This document shows, piece by piece, positions 62,068 through 64,000 of a DNA stretch of 64,000 nt. The notes beneath the pieces are model-generated. The model did no database searches and had not been told where the DNA came from. It saw only the letters and a program-made list of their open reading frames with translations. A program made the translations under genes and the position numbers. The DNA comes from Dictyobacter kobayashii (lineage in GTDB: Bacteria; Chloroflexota; Ktedonobacteria; Ktedonobacterales; Ktedonobacteraceae). The stretch's first letter is position 1. Every line of letters starts with the position of its first letter. The stretch spans positions 2,790,001-2,854,000 of the forward strand of contig NZ_BIFS01000001.1 of NCBI RefSeq assembly GCF_003967555.1, written 5' to 3'.

Positions 62068-63012
62068 ATGCGTGACATTACTATTTTCAGTGGCAGCGCT
62101 CATCAGGAACTAGCCTGGGAAATAAGTACATATCTGGGCCTTCAGCTCTCACCGACCCACATTCAACATTTCAGCAATGACTGCCTCTATGTTCAAATGA
62201 ATGAGAACTGCCGTGAGAGTGATGTCTACCTGATACAGCCGCTGGTAACCCCGGTGCAGGAAAATCTGATGGAGCTGCTGTTTATGTTGGATGCGGCCCG
62301 TGGCGCTTCGGCAGCACGTCTGACAGCGGTCATTCCATACTATGCATACGCACGATCAGACAAAAAAGATGCCCCGCGCATCTCGATTGCGGGCCGTCTG
62401 GTTGCAGACTTACTCCAGACCGCGGGAGCCAATCGTGTTATCACAGTTGCCCTGCATGCACCACAGGTCCATGGCTTCTTTAGCGTCCCCACCGACCACT
62501 TGAACGCTCTCAATGTGCTTGCCCAACACTTCCGCTCCTATAATCTGACCAATGGCATCGTCGTCTCCCCTGACCTCGGTAATGCAAAATCGGCCACCTA
62601 CTTCTCACGGCTCCTCAACATGCCAGTCGCAGCAGGTAGCAAGAAAAGGATCAGCGATGACAAGGTCATCATTGATAGCATCGTTGGCGATGTCAGCGGA
62701 AAAGATATCATCATCATCGATGACGAAATCGCTAATGGCGGTACAATCGTAGAAATCCTACAACATGTACGCAAGCGCGGCGTAGGAAGAATATTTGTAG
62801 CCTGCACCCATGGTCTCTTTACCGGTAAAGCCATTGAGCGCCTCAAAAGCCAGCCAGATATCGAAGAGATTGTAACTACCAATACCGTGCCGATACCAGA
62901 AGAGAAGCGTCTATCCAACATGACAGTGCTATCGCTGGCCCCATTGATTGCAGAAACGATTCGCCGCAATCATAATGGTGAGTCGGTAAGCAGTCTGTTT
63001 GACACTATTTAA
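62068..63012 (+). CDS. prs: Ribose-phosphate pyrophosphokinase-like protein (divergent)
   Basis: PRPP synthase makes phosphoribosyl pyrophosphate from ribose 5-phosphate and ATP. The 314-residue length and overall layout fit: IFSGSAHQELA, PYYAYARSDKKDAPR, LHAPQVHGFF, and the ribose-phosphate loop IIDDEIANGGT. Several usual residues differ: FSDGE is FSND, SPDHGG is SPDLGN, and DDxxDTxGT is DDEIANGGT, where the last Asp is Ala. It may be a true but unusual Prs, or a paralogue with another role. It has no neighbours in nucleotide synthesis other than purKE, 4 kb away. Confidence 0.8.
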   Translation: MRDITIFSGSAHQELAWEISTYLGLQLSPTHIQHFSNDCLYVQMNENCRESDVYLIQPLVTPVQENLMELLFMLDAARGASAARLTAVIPYYAYARSDKKDAPRISIAGRLVADLLQTAGANRVITVALHAPQVHGFFSVPTDHLNALNVLAQHFRSYNLTNGIVVSPDLGNAKSATYFSRLLNMPVAAGSKKRISDDKVIIDSIVGDVSGKDIIIIDDEIANGGTIVEILQHVRKRGVGRIFVACTHGLFTGKAIERLKSQPDIEEIVTTNTVPIPEEKRLSNMTVLSLAPLIAETIRRNHNGESVSSLFDTI

Positions 63013-63144
63013 GTAGCTAATAGCATTTTAAATAGCATGCGTTCTTAAGCTGCAGCCTCGCGCCAGTAACACTTGCTTAAGCTTTGAAGTGTGGTGAGTA
63101 GTAGCTGTAGCAGCCTTTCGCCACCCTTCAGACCCAGCAATTAT

Positions 63145-63999
63145 TCAGCTGAGCTTTTTATCAATAGAAACTACGGGTAGCATGCGGCCGGGAGGCGTGA
63201 GACGTTTTCTTGTCGCGCTGGCCAGGGTATTCTGTCCTACTTCGAGGGCAACGCTGGCCAGGGTCGGCGGATGGCACAGCATATTGGTATAGGCGGCATT
63301 CGCCAGCGGACAATGGCACTCGCCGGCTTTGATACTGCGGCGCAAGGCATCCGCTTTAGCGGTACGCCAGGTAGCGCCAAAATCATAATCGAAGTCCCGT
63401 AGATTACCCATGGATTCGGCGCGGATACAACAGGTCCAGACATCCCCATTAGGCGCGATCTGTGCCGACGCTACACCAGCCAGGCAAGGGATAACCTGGC
63501 GCTGCTCCGCCAGCGTACGTTTTACCAGATCATAATAGCGATCGCGAAATGCCTGTGTGATACGCGAGACGCCGGCCTGATTAGATTGGCGCAATCCTTG
63601 CTGTAAATGTTCAATGGCGGGCTGGTATGAACCAAGCGCAGGAGTGATACCCGTACCCACAGTATCTAACTCAACCCGCTCCTCAGCAATCTCACTGATG
63701 AACGAATCTGGTCGCAATTCTTGCTTAACATATTGATAGATATGCTCAAAATCATCAATATTAAAGTTTGAGATAACGGTATGCACACCCAGGGTAAAAT
63801 TTTTATAGCGAGACTTGAGAGCTTTCAAGCCAGCATAAGTACGCATAGCCCGCTCAAAATTGCCTTTGACACCACGAATCTGATCGTGTTTCTCACCAAT
63901 ACCATCCAGTGAAAGATTGACGATGACCTCTGAAGTTGGAGCCGCTTGCAAGACCTGTTCGATACGAGCGGGAATAATTTTGTCTTGAATACCATTGGT
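63145..63999 (-). CDS. Radical SAM/SPASM-type protein, C-terminal part (5' end outside window)
   Basis: The frame is open to the right edge; about 284 residues are visible. TNGIQDK at the edge and VIVNLSLDGIGEKHDQIRG, then LGVHTVISNFNIDDFEHIY, are typical of the TIM-barrel half of radical SAM proteins. The C-terminal part has PCLAGVASAQIAPNGDVWTCC, MGNLRDFDYDF and ECHCPLANAAYTNMLC, a Cys-rich SPASM-like domain that would bind extra [4Fe-4S] clusters. The CxxxCxxC motif lies outside the window. Such enzymes modify peptides or other substrates; the target is unknown. Confidence 0.85.
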   Translation of the reverse strand, partial: TNGIQDKIIPARIEQVLQAAPTSEVIVNLSLDGIGEKHDQIRGVKGNFERAMRTYAGLKALKSRYKNFTLGVHTVISNFNIDDFEHIYQYVKQELRPDSFISEIAEERVELDTVGTGITPALGSYQPAIEHLQQGLRQSNQAGVSRITQAFRDRYYDLVKRTLAEQRQVIPCLAGVASAQIAPNGDVWTCCIRAESMGNLRDFDYDFGATWRTAKADALRRSIKAGECHCPLANAAYTNMLCHPPTLASVALEVGQNTLASATRKRLTPPGRMLPVVSIDKKLS

Positions 64000-64000
64000 C

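Noticed and set aside
1..64000. tRNA or rRNA genes
   Set aside because: No cloverleaf with a GTTCGAATC-type loop and no rRNA core sequence was recognised by eye; a covariance search was not possible.

Overview
The window is a piece of a bacterial chromosome, most likely from the class Ktedonobacteria or a close relative in the Chloroflexota. This is inferred from the gene content and protein style: a complete A-to-N complex I operon, several NarL/LuxR-type two-component genes, a long PASTA-like Ser/Thr kinase, Q/N-rich and Pro-rich proteins, and abundant palindromic intergenic repeats. No rRNA, tRNA or CRISPR array was recognised.

Layout. 1-3.9 kb: 3' end of ffh, a YkuD L,D-transpeptidase and an unknown membrane protein. 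4.5-20.6 kb: the full nuoA-N operon for NADH:quinone oxidoreductase, flanked on both sides by long perfect palindromes of one family and interrupted by tandem and inverted repeats. 21-24 kb: S9 peptidase and a methyltransferase. 24.3-26.4 kb: groES-groEL with a CIRCE operator. 26.7-34.3 kb: Ser/Thr kinase, recX, a Q/N-rich stress protein, PHP phosphoesterase, DUF554 and M48 peptidase. 34.8-39.1 kb: PcrA/UvrD helicase, then a NarL-type kinase/regulator pair. 39.4-43.7 kb: a likely electron-transfer module (small membrane protein, FAD oxidoreductase, 2x[4Fe-4S] protein, di-haem membrane cytochrome b, small membrane protein). 44-50 kb: FG-GAP-like membrane protein, a histidine kinase fused to a LuxR HTH, a GT39-like membrane glycosyltransferase, a LuxR regulator and a DinB protein. 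50-53 kb: parA-parB, a membrane protein and an FmdB-type zinc ribbon. 53-56.5 kb: ychF, a membrane protein behind a perfect 28-bp dyad, a small protein, and an AhpD/carboxymuconolactone-decarboxylase-like gene with an in-frame TGA at the second Cys of CxxC. 56.7-64 kb: GtrA, purK-purE, ruvB-queA, a divergent prs and a truncated radical SAM gene.

The most notable observations are these. (1) A probable selenoprotein: TGA replaces the second Cys of the CxxC of an AhpD-like protein and is followed at the right distance by a perfect hairpin with G in the loop. (2) Two families of palindromic intergenic elements whose arms vary in sequence while staying complementary; one has a 254-bp copy with 21-bp terminal inverted repeats. 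(3) A gene set joining a FAD dehydrogenase, a ferredoxin and a membrane protein with two H-x13-H helices. (4) Six genes that each need one base added or removed in a homopolymer run to be intact (nuoE, nuoH, nuoL, S9 peptidase, a histidine kinase, DinB). This pattern points to consensus sequence errors more than to real gene decay.
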